A program made the translations under genes and the position numbers. Positions 44,048-52,605 of a DNA stretch of 64,000 nucleotides are shown in pieces. The DNA is from Hydrogenophaga crassostreae (GTDB lineage: Bacteria; Pseudomonadota; Gammaproteobacteria; Burkholderiales; Burkholderiaceae_C), in NCBI RefSeq assembly GCF_001761385.1, contig NZ_CP017476.1:1539501-1603500 (forward strand). Direction: 5' to 3'. Every line of letters begins with the position of its first letter. Position 1 is the first letter of the stretch. The notes beneath the pieces were generated by a model, which was not told where the DNA came from, did not search any database, and worked only from the letters and a program-made list of their open reading frames with translations.

Positions 44048-45418
44048 TCAGGCTGCGGCTGAGGCTGCCTGGGCGGGCAGGGTGGCGACAATGGTGGTGC
44101 CTTGTCCGGGCGCGCTCAGGATGGCGAGCTTCCCGCCATGGGATTCGAGGCGCATGCGCATGCCCACCAGACCATGCCGGCCGTGACCCACGGCTGTCGG
44201 GATAAAGCCTTTGCCGTCGTCGCGCACGGTGAGCCTGATCTCGGAACCCGTTTGGGCCAAATGCAGCTGCACCGATGTGCTGCCGGCGTATTTCCCGATG
44301 TTGGTCAAGGCTTCCTGTGCAATCCGGTAGAGCGTGAGATCGGCATTTTTGTTTGATGCAACGGGTTCCAGCTCAGTTTGAACGGGTTGTTCCAGCACGC
44401 TTTCCATGTCGCGGCACAAGATTTCCAGGGCCGGCATCAGGCCGAGCTGGTCCAGGGCCGAGGGCCGCAGATTTTCGATGATTCGGCGCTTCAGCGTGAT
44501 GCCTTCGTTCAGCCGTGCCTCGATCGATGCCAGATGTGCGGGCGCCTTGTCGGGCATGTTGGGCACGCGCCGCAGGCGGGCAAACTCCAGTTTCATCGAG
44601 GTGTGTAAGCCGCCCATCTCATCGTGCAGCTCCCGGGCCAGGCGAGCGCGCTCGTCTTCGCGGGCGTGCACCAGATGGGCGGCCATTTCGGTCAACTCGG
44701 CGGTGCGCTCTTTGACGCGGTCGGCCAGGAGCGCCCGCTCTTCGATCAGCAGCCGATCGCTTTCGCGCAACTGCCGCTGGAACATGAACATGCTGAGCAC
44801 CGCCGCCAGAGCGAGAAGGTGAACCGCCATGCGGCTGATCGACAGCGCGTTGTAGAGCGAGAAGCGCGCAACCTGTTGAATTTCTGCGGCCTTCATCAGC
44901 ATGGTTGAGAACTCCTGCCGGAGCTGGTCCCTTCGCTCACGGCTTCGCTTGCTGACGGCGTCGGATCGCGCTGCCGTCGGCTGGCCCCGCGCGACGAGGT
45001 TCACCCATTCGTCGGTGTCGCGAATCTCTTCGTTGACCAGAGCCTCTACCGACGCCACAGAAATGGTGCGTTCGGTATCGACCTGGGCCACCAGGTCGAA
45101 TGCTTTTTGCTTGACCTCGTGAATCTGTTTGACTTCTTCCCGGTAGTGGACCGCTTCGTCTGGTGAGCCTGAAAGGATGTAGGCATGGGCGTACAGGCTC
45201 GCGGCGGTGATCAGCTGAAGTGTTTTCGCGGCCTGAATCCTGGCATCGGTGAGCGCGATGCCGGCCGAGAGCGTCGAATGCGAATGCCGGAAAGTGCTTT
45301 CATTGACCGCCATGGCAGAGATGCCCAGCGCCAGCACCACGGGCATCAGGTAGCGCCCTCTGGCCACCGACTCCAGGGAGCTGCGCAACGGATTCGTTTT
45401 TGTTTTTTCTAGGGACAT
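44048..45418 (-). CDS. NarX/UhpB-type sensor histidine kinase
   Basis: 456 residues. An N-terminal anchor (about 24-38), an extracytoplasmic helical sensor region to about 195 (CHASE3-like, four helix type), a second membrane helix (196-212), then the HisKA_3 block EDERARLARELHDEMGG with His265. The HATPase part shows IAQEALTNIGKYAG (N-box) and VRDDGKGFIPT with G-rich HGLVGMRMRLES. This is the kinase class that pairs with NarL-type regulators. It lies 79 nt after a receiver-only gene, and a NarL-type regulator gene is encoded 2.7 kb away on the other strand. Confidence 0.93.
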   Translation of the reverse strand: MSLEKTKTNPLRSSLESVARGRYLMPVVLALGISAMAVNESTFRHSHSTLSAGIALTDARIQAAKTLQLITAASLYAHAYILSGSPDEAVHYREEVKQIHEVKQKAFDLVAQVDTERTISVASVEALVNEEIRDTDEWVNLVARGQPTAARSDAVSKRSRERRDQLRQEFSTMLMKAAEIQQVARFSLYNALSISRMAVHLLALAAVLSMFMFQRQLRESDRLLIEERALLADRVKERTAELTEMAAHLVHAREDERARLARELHDEMGGLHTSMKLEFARLRRVPNMPDKAPAHLASIEARLNEGITLKRRIIENLRPSALDQLGLMPALEILCRDMESVLEQPVQTELEPVASNKNADLTLYRIAQEALTNIGKYAGSTSVQLHLAQTGSEIRLTVRDDGKGFIPTAVGHGRHGLVGMRMRLESHGGKLAILSAPGQGTTIVATLPAQAASAAA

Positions 45419-45497
45419 GCGGCCGTCTGATGGATGTGTATCTGGGGGCGGTTGAGGTGAGCGAATGGGTGGCGCATCAGTGGGCGCCAGAGCGGGT

Positions 45498-45875
45498 TCA
45501 CGCCGAGGTCAGTTGCTCACAGTAGTCGAGGAAGCTGTCCAGTTCTCTTGACTTGTCGAACACATGGTCGGCGCCCAGGTTGGTGCATCGGTGCCGGATG
45601 TCGTCGGTGGCGTAGTTGGTGAGCACAATGCGGCGTGCGGGCAGCGTCATTTCCTTGGCACGTTTCAAAACCCCCAGGCCGCTGCCCGAGGTGAGAAACA
45701 GGTCGACGATCACCAGATCCAGCTCCGAAGCCCTTTGCACCAGTTCGCGCACCGCATCCGCCTCGTTGTCCACCGTCGCGACCACCCTGATCTCAGTCAG
45801 CTCTTCCAGCGTGGCCACGAGGTTGGCAAGGATGACGGGGTTGTCTTCGACGATCAGGGCTTTAAAAGTGGGCAT
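45498..45875 (-). CDS. Receiver-only response regulator
   Basis: 125 residues. ALIVEDNP holds the N-terminal acidic pair, LVIVDLFLTSGSG the phospho-acceptor Asp, RIVLTNYA the conserved Thr and VFDKS the Lys. There is no output domain, so it could act as a phosphate sink or a diffusible relay for the kinase encoded 79 nt downstream. I start at MPTFKALIVEDN; the frame is open 46 codons upstream without receiver features. Confidence 0.9.
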   Translation of the reverse strand: MPTFKALIVEDNPVILANLVATLEELTEIRVVATVDNEADAVRELVQRASELDLVIVDLFLTSGSGLGVLKRAKEMTLPARRIVLTNYATDDIRHRCTNLGADHVFDKSRELDSFLDYCEQLTSA

Positions 45876-45976
45876 GGGCTGTTTGGCCGAAATCAGGGAG
45901 CCGGAAGAGGCAATTCGGTGCGCTGGGTCTGTCACGGGCAATTGGTGAAACGATAAATGAAAACGTGGTTCCCTTT

Positions 45977-45984
45977 TGTAGGAC
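45977..45984 (-). promoter_or_regulatory. GTCCTACA motif upstream of receiver gene
   Basis: GTCCTACA on the minus strand, about 100 nt before the receiver-gene start. Same element as at 51249 and 60952, with near-copies at 47991 and 54529. Nature unknown: it could be an operator or part of a promoter. Confidence 0.3.
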
Positions 45985-46031
45985 TTATCCCACGTGGAGC
46001 GGGTGGACGCCACGTGCCCGGCAGAAGCTGA

Positions 46032-46071
46032 AGTACGCCGCAGGCCTGTCCGGAAGAGCCTGCGGCGTACT
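46032..46071 (-). terminator. Hairpin after the BON-domain gene
   Basis: A perfect 14-bp inverted repeat (AGTACGCCGCAGGC and GCCTGCGGCGTACT) with a 12-nt loop lies 20 nt after the stop of the BON gene. There is no clear T-run after it. It should reduce read-through into the receiver gene. Confidence 0.65.
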
Positions 46072-46090
46072 GGGTCATGGGTGGAGGGTG

Positions 46091-46402
46091 TTAGGGGCGG
46101 ACAACGATACCGTTGATGACATCTTTTACGCCCGACGCGCCCCGTGCAATGGTTTCTGCGATCTGGCGTTCATCGGGCGATTTGGCGAAGCCCGACAACT
46201 GGACCACGCCGTTGAGCGTTTCCACTTTGATGGCCATGGCACTGACCACGGGGTGGTCTGCGAAGCGGGCTTTGACCTGGGTGGTGGCGGTGGCGTCATC
46301 GATGTAGGCGCCGACCGACTGCTGGTCCCGGGAGACGGCACATCCGGTGATGGTCAGGGCGCTGATGGCCAGGGCCGACGCGATAGCGATATTTTTGAAC
46401 AT
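46091..46402 (-). CDS. BON-domain lipoprotein, OsmY-like
   Basis: 103 residues with a lipoprotein signal (ALTITGC, Cys21) and one BON domain: DDATATTQVKARFADHPVVSAMAIKVETLNGVVQLSGF, then AGVKDVINGIVV-like ending. BON domains bind phospholipid membranes and stabilise the envelope in osmotic stress. It is in a minus-strand group with a ferritin-like protein, a second BON protein and CsbD. Confidence 0.88.
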   Translation of the reverse strand: MFKNIAIASALAISALTITGCAVSRDQQSVGAYIDDATATTQVKARFADHPVVSAMAIKVETLNGVVQLSGFAKSPDERQIAETIARGASGVKDVINGIVVRP

Positions 46403-46476
46403 AGAGGCTCCTTGGTTTTGATCGGGGAAACAGGTGTTGAGGTTGCCGCAGGTTTGCAGGGCGTTCGCCCGGACGT

Positions 46477-47052
46477 TCAGGGCTGCAGCCAGTCGGAAAG
46501 CTCGTCGGCGTGCTCCTCTTCGTCGGCCAGGATGTCCTCAAGCATGCGGCGCGTTGTGGCATCTTTGGTTCCGATGAGGTCGATCATCTGGCGGTAGCTT
46601 TCCACGGCAACGCGCTCGGCCACCAGGTTCGCCTTAATCATGTCCTTGAGGCTTTTGGAGGCGTCGTAATCGGCGTGGCTTCGGCCGCTCAGGCTGGAGG
46701 GGTTGAAGTCGGGCTCGCCACCCAGTTGGACGATGCGCTGGGCGAGGCGGTCGGCGTGGGCCATCTCTTCGTTGGCGTGCACCAGAAACTCCTCGGCAAT
46801 CTTGGGCGAGGCCAGACCGTCGGCGGTGAAGTGGTGCCGACGGTAGCGCAGCACACAGGTCAGTTCGGTGGCCAATGCGTCGTTGAGCAGTCGCACCACG
46901 TCGTCTCTCCATGGACCGTACGCGGGGGTGTGGGCGCCAGCCTTGAGGTTGGTTCGCGCGGCCCTCAGGCCGGCTTCATCCAGCCTCATTCCTTTGGCGG
47001 ATCGACTGGTTTTGGCCTGTCTGGCGGTGTTGGAAGGGTCGGATTTTTTCAC
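46477..47052 (-). CDS. Bacterioferritin-like ferritin-fold protein
   Basis: 191 residues. A basic, Lys/Arg-rich N-terminal tail of about 45 residues precedes a four-helix bundle with iron ligands: ATELTCVLRYRRHHF, HANEEMAHADRLAQRI, VAERVAVESYRQMID, DEEEHADELSDWL (the ExxH pattern). Expected role: iron oxidation and storage or DNA protection under stress. It begins with GTG, with GAGGAG about 11 nt upstream. The basic tail might bind DNA as in some Dps proteins, which is a guess. Confidence 0.88.
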   Translation of the reverse strand: MKKSDPSNTARQAKTSRSAKGMRLDEAGLRAARTNLKAGAHTPAYGPWRDDVVRLLNDALATELTCVLRYRRHHFTADGLASPKIAEEFLVHANEEMAHADRLAQRIVQLGGEPDFNPSSLSGRSHADYDASKSLKDMIKANLVAERVAVESYRQMIDLIGTKDATTRRMLEDILADEEEHADELSDWLQP

Positions 47053-47072
47053 GGAATGCTCTCCTCTAAGAC

Positions 47073-47549
47073 TCAGGATTTGGTCGGCTGCACAACCAGC
47101 ATGTTGTTGACAGCGGTGACGCCATCCACCGCTTTGGCGAGTACCGTGGCACGCTCGGCGGCTTCGGCGCTGGGCGCCGGGCCTTTCAGCGAAACGACGG
47201 CGTTGTTGGTGTCTACATTGATGCCCAGCGCGCTCAACTGGTCGTCGGCAGCGAGGGCGGTTTTGACTTTGGCGGTGATGGCCAGGTCTGCGGCGCTGTC
47301 CGAGACCGTCTGAGCAGCCTGCTCGCCTTCTCGCTTCATGTCTTTGGCGGCGCTTTCAATGTCTTGTCGGACGTCAGAGGCAGCGGCCTGAATGTCTTGC
47401 CTGGCTTCGGTGGCCGCCATTTGTGTTTGCTCGATGGCGCCGTCGAGTTTCTGGCCCACAGTGGCGTCTTCCTTTTGACCACAAGCGGCCAGGGCGAAAG
47501 CGGCCGCGGTGGTGGCCAAAACGAGTTGGGTGCGACGGGTGATGTTCAT
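47073..47549 (-). CDS. BON-domain lipoprotein with helical linker
   Basis: 158 residues. Lipoprotein signal ending AFALAACG (Cys22). Residues about 30-95 are an alanine-rich amphipathic helix stretch (AIEQTQMAATEARQDIQ ...), then a BON domain: LAITAKVKTALAADDQLSAL, INVDTNNAVVSLKG, VDGVTAVNNMLVV. It fits a periplasmic envelope-stress protein. I start at MNITRRTQL to give a normal signal peptide. Confidence 0.87.
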   Translation of the reverse strand: MNITRRTQLVLATTAAAFALAACGQKEDATVGQKLDGAIEQTQMAATEARQDIQAAASDVRQDIESAAKDMKREGEQAAQTVSDSAADLAITAKVKTALAADDQLSALGINVDTNNAVVSLKGPAPSAEAAERATVLAKAVDGVTAVNNMLVVQPTKS

Positions 47550-47642
47550 GTCGGGTTCTCCTTCGATGTTGGGGGGCAGACACGCGAGAGGTGGTGCGTG
47601 ACCGGTTCGGCGGGCGGACATCGAGTGCCCGCCACCGCATGC

Positions 47643-47861
47643 TCAGTTTTTGAACCAGTCGTCCGTGGCGCTGCGTTCCCACTGGGCGACTTGCGCTTCG
47701 GCTTCTTCTTTGGCAATGCCATAGCGCTCCTGAATCTTTCCGGCGAGCTGCTCTCGCTTGCCTGCGACCACGTCGAGATCGTCGTCGGTGAGCTTGCCCC
47801 ACTGCTCCACGGCCTTGCCTTTGAGTTGCTTCCAGTTGCCTTCGATTTGGTTCCAGTTCAT
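47643..47861 (-). CDS. CsbD-family stress protein
   Basis: 72 residues starting MNWNQIEGNWKQLKGKAVEQ, the classical CsbD opening, then DLDVVAGKREQLAGKIQERYG and a WF-rich end. Small hydrophilic helical proteins of this family are strongly induced in general stress; the molecular role is unknown. AAGGAG lies about 9 nt before the start. Two TGTAGG-type sequences lie upstream at 47943 and 47991. Confidence 0.93.
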   Translation of the reverse strand: MNWNQIEGNWKQLKGKAVEQWGKLTDDDLDVVAGKREQLAGKIQERYGIAKEEAEAQVAQWERSATDDWFKN

Positions 47862-47990
47862 GTGATTGCTCCTTTGTGGTTTGTGCACCAGCCCTGTGTG
47901 CTGGCCCGGGTACAGCAGCGATGTGTTTTGCTGTGTGTCCACTGTAGGCAGGCGCAGGTTCGAACGTTGTCGGTGCGAGGGCTGAGCCTG

Positions 47991-47997
47991 TGTAGGA
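47991..47997 (-). promoter_or_regulatory. TCCTACA motif upstream of CsbD gene
   Basis: TCCTACA on the minus strand, about 130 nt before the CsbD start, in the divergent region shared with the NarL-type regulator. Related CCTACA sequences lie nearby at 47943 and 48025. Could serve either gene. Confidence 0.25.
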
Positions 47998-48116
47998 GAG
48001 GAGGCCGCGGCCGTGTCGGTCAGGTGTAGGCCTTGTCTGACAGTCACGCCTGCCATCTGGGGCTACAGTGAGCGCTATCGCGCCACTGGCGCTTACCAGC
48101 CGGTAGAAAGACTTCA

Positions 48117-48749
48117 ATGATTCGAGTGGGAATTTGTGACGACCATGCCGTGGTGAGAGCCGGCCTCAAGCAGTACTTGTCCGAGCATGTGGATGTGCGG
48201 GTCACTGGCGAGGCGTGCAATGGTGTGCAAGCGCTGGAACTGGTGCGGGCTGGTGATATCGACGTGTTGCTGATGGATATCTCGATGCCTGACCAGAGTG
48301 GCGTGGACGCGCTCAAAGCCATCAAGGCGCGCTTTCCAGATCTTTCTGTGCTGATCTTGAGCGGCTTTCCCGAGGCTCATTACGCGACCAACCTGCTTCG
48401 CCTGGGCGCCAGCGGCTACCTCAACAAGGAATGCGATCCCGAGGAGATCGTCAAAGCCATTCGCACGGTCTCCATGGGGCGCAAGTACATCAGCCAGTCG
48501 GTGGCCATGCTGCTGGCGGAAGGGGCCGCTGGTGGTCTGGAGCGGCCGCCTCACGAACTGCTGTCGGAGCGCGAACTTCAGGTATTTTTGCGCCTGGCCA
48601 AGGGCGAGACGGTGGGCAGCATGGCCGAGGCGATGTTCCTGAGCGTGAAAACCGTGAGCACCTACCGCACGCGGGTGCTGGAAAAGCTCAAGCTGTCCAG
48701 CAACAGCGATCTCACCTATTACGCGATGACCAACGGCCTCATCCAGTGA
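48117..48749 (+). CDS. NarL/FixJ-family response regulator
   Basis: 210 residues. Receiver: VGICDDHAVVRAG (acidic pair), LLMDISMPDQSG (phospho-acceptor Asp), LSGF and NKECDPEEIV (Lys). DNA-binding: LLSERELQVFLRLAKGETVGSMAE, then LSVKTVSTYRTRVLEKLKL, a LuxR-type helix-turn-helix. It is divergent from the CsbD gene and 13 nt ahead of a cardiolipin synthase gene, so it may control local envelope-stress genes. Its kinase could be the NarX-type one encoded at 44048. Confidence 0.94.
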   Translation: MIRVGICDDHAVVRAGLKQYLSEHVDVRVTGEACNGVQALELVRAGDIDVLLMDISMPDQSGVDALKAIKARFPDLSVLILSGFPEAHYATNLLRLGASGYLNKECDPEEIVKAIRTVSMGRKYISQSVAMLLAEGAAGGLERPPHELLSERELQVFLRLAKGETVGSMAEAMFLSVKTVSTYRTRVLEKLKLSSNSDLTYYAMTNGLIQ

Positions 48750-48762
48750 TGCCCTCAAACCC

Positions 48763-50046
48763 ATGTCGGTGAGCGCAACACACGCAGGCGTTGCACTGCT
48801 GGCGGTGGTGGTCACGCTGTTTGTCACCTTGCTGGTGATCAACCTGATGGGCGGCGAAAAGCGCATCGAAAAGACCCTGCCCCGTTTGTACGACGCAGAC
48901 GAAGGGGCTTTCAGGCGTTCGCTCAGCGCCTTGTTGGGCCCTCAGTTGCTGGAAGGCAACCGTGTTGAAATTCTGCTCAATGGCGACCGCATCTTTCCGC
49001 CCATGCTTCACGCCATTGCGGCAGCCCGGAACACCATCACCTTTGAAACCTTCATCTATTGGAGTGGCGAAGTGGGTGAGGCTTTTGTCGCTGCGTTGTG
49101 TGAGCGGGCCCGTGCGGGGGTGAGCGTGCATGTGCTGCTGGACTGGGTGGGCAGCGTGAAGATGGACGATTCCATGCTGGACCGGCTGGAGAAAAGCGGC
49201 GTGGAAATCAATCGCTTTCACAAGCCCCACTGGACCCACTGGGGCCGCATGAACAACCGTACCCACCGCAAGCTGCTGGTGGTCGACGGCGCGGTGGGGT
49301 TCACCGGCGGCGTGGGTATCGCAGATCAATGGCAGGGCGATGCGCGTTCGCCCGAAGAGTGGCGGGATTCGCACTTTCGCGTCGAAGGCCCGGTGGTGGC
49401 CCAGATGCAGGCGGTTTTTCTGGACAACTGGATGCGCGCCACCGGTCATGTCTTGCACGGCGAGTCTTACTTTCCGGTGTTAAGGCCCATGGGTGACCAG
49501 GCCGCACAGATGTTCAGCAGTTCGCCTTCGGGTGGCAGCGAAAGCATGCATTTGATGTTTCTGCTGGCGCTCACCGCTGCGCGCCAACACATCGATTTGT
49601 CGGCCTCCTACTTTGTGCCCGATTCGCTCACCATCCACACACTCACGGCCGCCGCAGCGCGCGGTGTGGTGGTGCGGGTGTTGCTGCCCAGCGGACACAT
49701 CGACTCGATCTTCGTGCGCAAGGCGTCGCGGGCGAGCTGGGGGCCTTTGCTGCGCGCAGGGGTGCAGATCGCCGAGTACCAGCCCACCATGTTCCACAAC
49801 AAGGGGCTGGTGGTGGACGGGCGCTTTGTCTCGGTGGGTTCGACGAATTTCGACAACCGGTCGTTCTTGCTCAACGACGAGGCCAACCTCAACGTGCTGG
49901 ACACTTCGTTCGCCGCGCGCATGCACCGTGTTTTCGAGACGGATTGGGCACAGGGTGAGCGCATCACCCTCGCCATGTGGCGCAGCCGGCCCTGGCAGGA
50001 AAAGTTGCTCGAACAGGGCGCGCGACTGCTGCGCAGCCAGCTTTGA
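48763..50046 (+). CDS. Cardiolipin synthase (PLD family), ClsB-like
   Basis: 427 residues with one N-terminal transmembrane helix (about 9-29). Two HKD motifs: His168-Lys170-Asp175 in THRKLLVVD, and a second in FHNKGLVVDG near residue 345, followed by SVGSTNFDNRS. It should join two phosphatidyl groups, making cardiolipin. It follows the NarL-type regulator by 13 nt, so the two are probably one transcript. This is the second PLD-family gene in the window. Confidence 0.92.
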   Translation: MSVSATHAGVALLAVVVTLFVTLLVINLMGGEKRIEKTLPRLYDADEGAFRRSLSALLGPQLLEGNRVEILLNGDRIFPPMLHAIAAARNTITFETFIYWSGEVGEAFVAALCERARAGVSVHVLLDWVGSVKMDDSMLDRLEKSGVEINRFHKPHWTHWGRMNNRTHRKLLVVDGAVGFTGGVGIADQWQGDARSPEEWRDSHFRVEGPVVAQMQAVFLDNWMRATGHVLHGESYFPVLRPMGDQAAQMFSSSPSGGSESMHLMFLLALTAARQHIDLSASYFVPDSLTIHTLTAAAARGVVVRVLLPSGHIDSIFVRKASRASWGPLLRAGVQIAEYQPTMFHNKGLVVDGRFVSVGSTNFDNRSFLLNDEANLNVLDTSFAARMHRVFETDWAQGERITLAMWRSRPWQEKLLEQGARLLRSQL

Positions 50047-50639
50047 ATTCGCTGTGTTTTCAGAGCTGTTTCACGGTTGTTTGGCGCCGCCGTTCAGCAG
50101 CCGTGGATCCTTTGGACTCAGCGGTGCCAGACGGGCATTGCCGTGATGATTCCCGTGGCAGGAAGACTGGCTACTGGCTACTGGCTACTGGCTACTGGAC
50201 GCTGCTCGCATGGCGTCTGTTCGTCGGGCAGGTCGCGCGGCCGGCGATCTTCTTCGATTGGCTGTTGCCATTCCCGGTTTCTTCCAGATCCAGCGTCGGC
50301 ATCGGTTCGTTGAGTCGCACGTGGCACGTAGCTCGTGGCTGGTGGGTGCAGCCGTGGACGGGTTCAAACCCCGGCTTGCCGTGATGGCCAGAAGCGACAA
50401 GCAGTCAAGGGTGCGTGGAATCGGCAGAAACGCTCCGAACCGGGCCTGCGAGTGTGGGGTCGTGGCCAGGCACGGTGTCGACAGGGCTGCATTGCCTTGG
50501 CGCATCGGAGGGGGCGCTTGCTGCCGATACCGGCGTTGTCTGACACGCAGGTGCAGTGGCCAGCGCTTAAGCTGAAGGTTTGGTGCCCGGCTGTTTCGGG
50601 ACCGGGCCCGGGATCGATACCTACAGCAAGGAGCCGCTC
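50047..50639. other. Intergenic region with a 7-bp tandem repeat
   Basis: 593 nt between the cardiolipin synthase and TspO genes. Besides the ACTGGCT repeat at 50166-50199 I see no gene: open frames here lack start signals and family features. A GGGTTCAAACCCC segment near 50359 resembles a tRNA T-arm, but no tRNA can be folded around it. Confidence 0.5.
50166..50199. repeat. Tandem 7-bp repeat ACTGGCT, 4.9 copies
   Basis: Five head-to-tail units, the last incomplete (ACTGGA). It lies in non-coding DNA about 120 nt after the cardiolipin synthase stop. Such a short tandem repeat could change copy number by slippage. Confidence 0.9.
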
Positions 50640-51197
50640 ATGCAACCCACATCCGTCTCACCGCTTTTGACAGGCAACGCGGTACAGCGCCACTCGCCGG
50701 TGGTGCCGGCCCTGTCGCTAGACAGCGCGCGTGGTGCCCTGTTGTGGTGGGGGCTTACCTTGTTGACGGCTGCCCTGGGTGGCTGGGCTTCAGCCAATGC
50801 GCCGGGCTTCTATGGCAGTCTGCAACAACCCGGCTGGGCGCCGCCGCCTTCGGTGTTTGGCCCGGTATGGGGGCTGTTGTACCTGTTGATGGGCGCGGCG
50901 GCGTGGCTGGTCTGGCGCCACCGCCACACGGTTGAGGGCAGCACCGGCCTGGTCTGGTACGCGCTGGCCTTGCTGCCCAATGCGCTCTGGTCCTGGCTGT
51001 TTTTCAACTGGCATCTGGGGGCCTGGGCGCTGCTGGACATCACCGTGCTTTGGCTGCTGCTGGCGCTCACCGTCCGTTCCTTCTGGCGGGTGCGGCCGCT
51101 GTTTGGCGCGCTGTTGTTGCCCCTGTGGGCCTGGGTGTCGTTCGCCGGGGTGTTGAACGCCACGCTCTGGCTGAGCAACCGGAGCGTGCTGGGCTGA
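50640..51197 (+). CDS. tspO: TspO/MBR family membrane protein
   Basis: 185 residues with five transmembrane helices after a roughly 30-residue N-terminal extension. Signature blocks: GFYGSLQQPGWAPPPSVFGPVWGLLYLLMG, ALLPNALWSWLFF and VLNATLWLSN. TspO proteins bind porphyrins and sterol-like ligands and act in tetrapyrrole-linked stress responses. AAGGAG is about 8-13 nt before the ATG at 50640. Confidence 0.93.
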   Translation: MQPTSVSPLLTGNAVQRHSPVVPALSLDSARGALLWWGLTLLTAALGGWASANAPGFYGSLQQPGWAPPPSVFGPVWGLLYLLMGAAAWLVWRHRHTVEGSTGLVWYALALLPNALWSWLFFNWHLGAWALLDITVLWLLLALTVRSFWRVRPLFGALLLPLWAWVSFAGVLNATLWLSNRSVLG

Positions 51198-51248
51198 CCC
51201 TTGCCCTGGCGTTGCGCTTGTCGTCAAGCCATGGCAAGGCGGGTGCCT

Positions 51249-51256
51249 GTCCTACA
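51249..51256 (+). promoter_or_regulatory. GTCCTACA motif upstream of YihY/BrkB gene
   Basis: GTCCTACA on the plus strand, 66 nt before the start of the YihY/BrkB gene, within a small palindrome CCTGTCCTACAGG. Same element as ahead of the receiver and AsmA genes. Confidence 0.3.
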
Positions 51257-51314
51257 GGCCGGGGCTCTGGTGTCCGACCCCCGGGAGCGCTGTGCCCGCG
51301 CACGATAGGTTTCC

Positions 51315-52274
51315 ATGAACCTCCACCACGCCATGCACGCAGCTTCCGAGGGCGCCTTGCCGGGCATGCCTTCGGCGCATCCAGCTCACCGTTCACCGTT
51401 GCCCTCACGCCGCGAGCGGGGCTGGTGGTCCATGGGCAAGGCCACGGTGCAAGGCTGGATCGATGACCGCGCCGCCAGCATGGGGGCTGCACTGTCGTAC
51501 TACACCTTCTTTTCCATGGCGCCCCTGCTGCTGATCGTGATTTCGTTGGCGGGGTTGTTGCTGGGCCGCGAGGCGGCGCAGGGCCACCTGATGGACGAGC
51601 TGGTGGGGCTGTTTGGTCAGCAGGCGGCAGCGTCGATCCAGGCCATGGTGGCCAGTGCCCGCGAACCAGCAGAAAGCTGGTGGGGCACGGTGGTGGGCCT
51701 GGGCGCGATGCTGGTGGGTGCGACCACGGTGTTTGCCGAGTTGCAGGGCGCATTGGACCGCATCTGGGAGGCTCCAGACCGACCGGCCGGAACCGGCCTG
51801 TGGGGGCTGTTGCGCGCACGCGTGCTGTCTTTCGGTTTGATCCTGGGGCTGGCTTTTTTGCTGATGGTGTCGCTGGTTGTGGGTGCGGTGGTCACGGCGC
51901 TGGGGCGCTGGTGGAGCAGCGCGCTGGGATCCTGGGAATGGGTCGCCCAGGGCTTGAACTTCGGCGTGGGCTACCTGCTCACTTCGGTGATTTTTGCGAT
52001 GATTTACAAGCTGATGCCCCGGGCCCATGTGCAGTGGAAAGATGTTTGGGTGGGTGCGGTGGTGACTTCGTTGCTGTTCAGTGTGGGCAAGTTCCTGATC
52101 GGGCTTTATCTGGGCGCCACCGGTATCGCGTCGGCTTACGGCGCCGCAGGGTCCATCGTGGTGGTTCTGGTGTGGGTCTATTACTCGGCGCAGGTGTTTT
52201 TGCTGGGCGCGGAGTTCACCTGGGTATACGCCCAGGCGCGGGGTTCACGCAGCGGGCAGAACAGGCCTGTATAG
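51315..52274 (+). CDS. YihY/BrkB family inner-membrane protein
   Basis: 319 residues with about six transmembrane helices from residue 55 on. MGAALSYYTFFSMAPLLLIVISLAG, a VFAELQGALDRIW block, YKLMPRAHVQWKDVWVGAVVTSLLF and YGAAGSIVVVLVWVYYSAQVFLLGAEFTWVYA are the YihY motifs. Once called ribonuclease BN by mistake; the real function is unknown, possibly a transporter. No close partner other than the stress genes around it. Confidence 0.93.
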   Translation: MNLHHAMHAASEGALPGMPSAHPAHRSPLPSRRERGWWSMGKATVQGWIDDRAASMGAALSYYTFFSMAPLLLIVISLAGLLLGREAAQGHLMDELVGLFGQQAAASIQAMVASAREPAESWWGTVVGLGAMLVGATTVFAELQGALDRIWEAPDRPAGTGLWGLLRARVLSFGLILGLAFLLMVSLVVGAVVTALGRWWSSALGSWEWVAQGLNFGVGYLLTSVIFAMIYKLMPRAHVQWKDVWVGAVVTSLLFSVGKFLIGLYLGATGIASAYGAAGSIVVVLVWVYYSAQVFLLGAEFTWVYAQARGSRSGQNRPV

Positions 52275-52605
52275 AGCTTTTGCAGGCACGCCGTGCCAAC
52301 CAGGGTGGCGCCGCGCCGGGATCATGCGGCCTTCGAATCGAAACAGCTTCGGCGGCAGGCGTGGTTGTACAACGCATCCAGGTGCCTTCGGCGAGCAAAA
52401 GGGATGTCGACGGCCGCACGCCGTTCCGCGGCCATGGGGGCCGGCCTCTGGAGCTGCATGAGGCGCCGCTTTGAAGGGCGCGCAATTCAAGTGAGAGCCC
52501 GAGTGGCGAGTCGCTGCACGCGGAAAGCCCGGCGATTCAGGCCGGGTTTTTTGGTGATGGTGTTGGGCCAGGGTATTGAGGAAGGTGTTGGGGCGCCGGG
52601 GCGTT
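52275..52605. other. Intergenic region between convergent YihY/BrkB and YqjK-like genes
   Basis: 331 nt. It contains the terminator at 52524-52552 and no gene I can support. Short frames on both strands have no family features. Confidence 0.5.
52524..52552 (+). terminator. Intrinsic terminator for the plus-strand transcript
   Basis: AAAGCCCGGC pairs with GCCGGGTTTT around a 7-nt loop (one G-T pair), ending in six T. It lies about 250 nt after the YihY/BrkB stop and before the convergent gene end at 52606. Confidence 0.75.

Noticed and set aside
48739..49458. 239-codon minus-strand frame within the cardiolipin synthase gene
   Set aside because: Antisense shadow; the plus-strand frame has both HKD motifs.
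50310..50400. tRNA-like segment (GTAGCTC ... GGGTTCAAACCCC)
   Set aside because: The spacing between the two parts is about ten bases too short for an anticodon arm, and no acceptor stem pairs.
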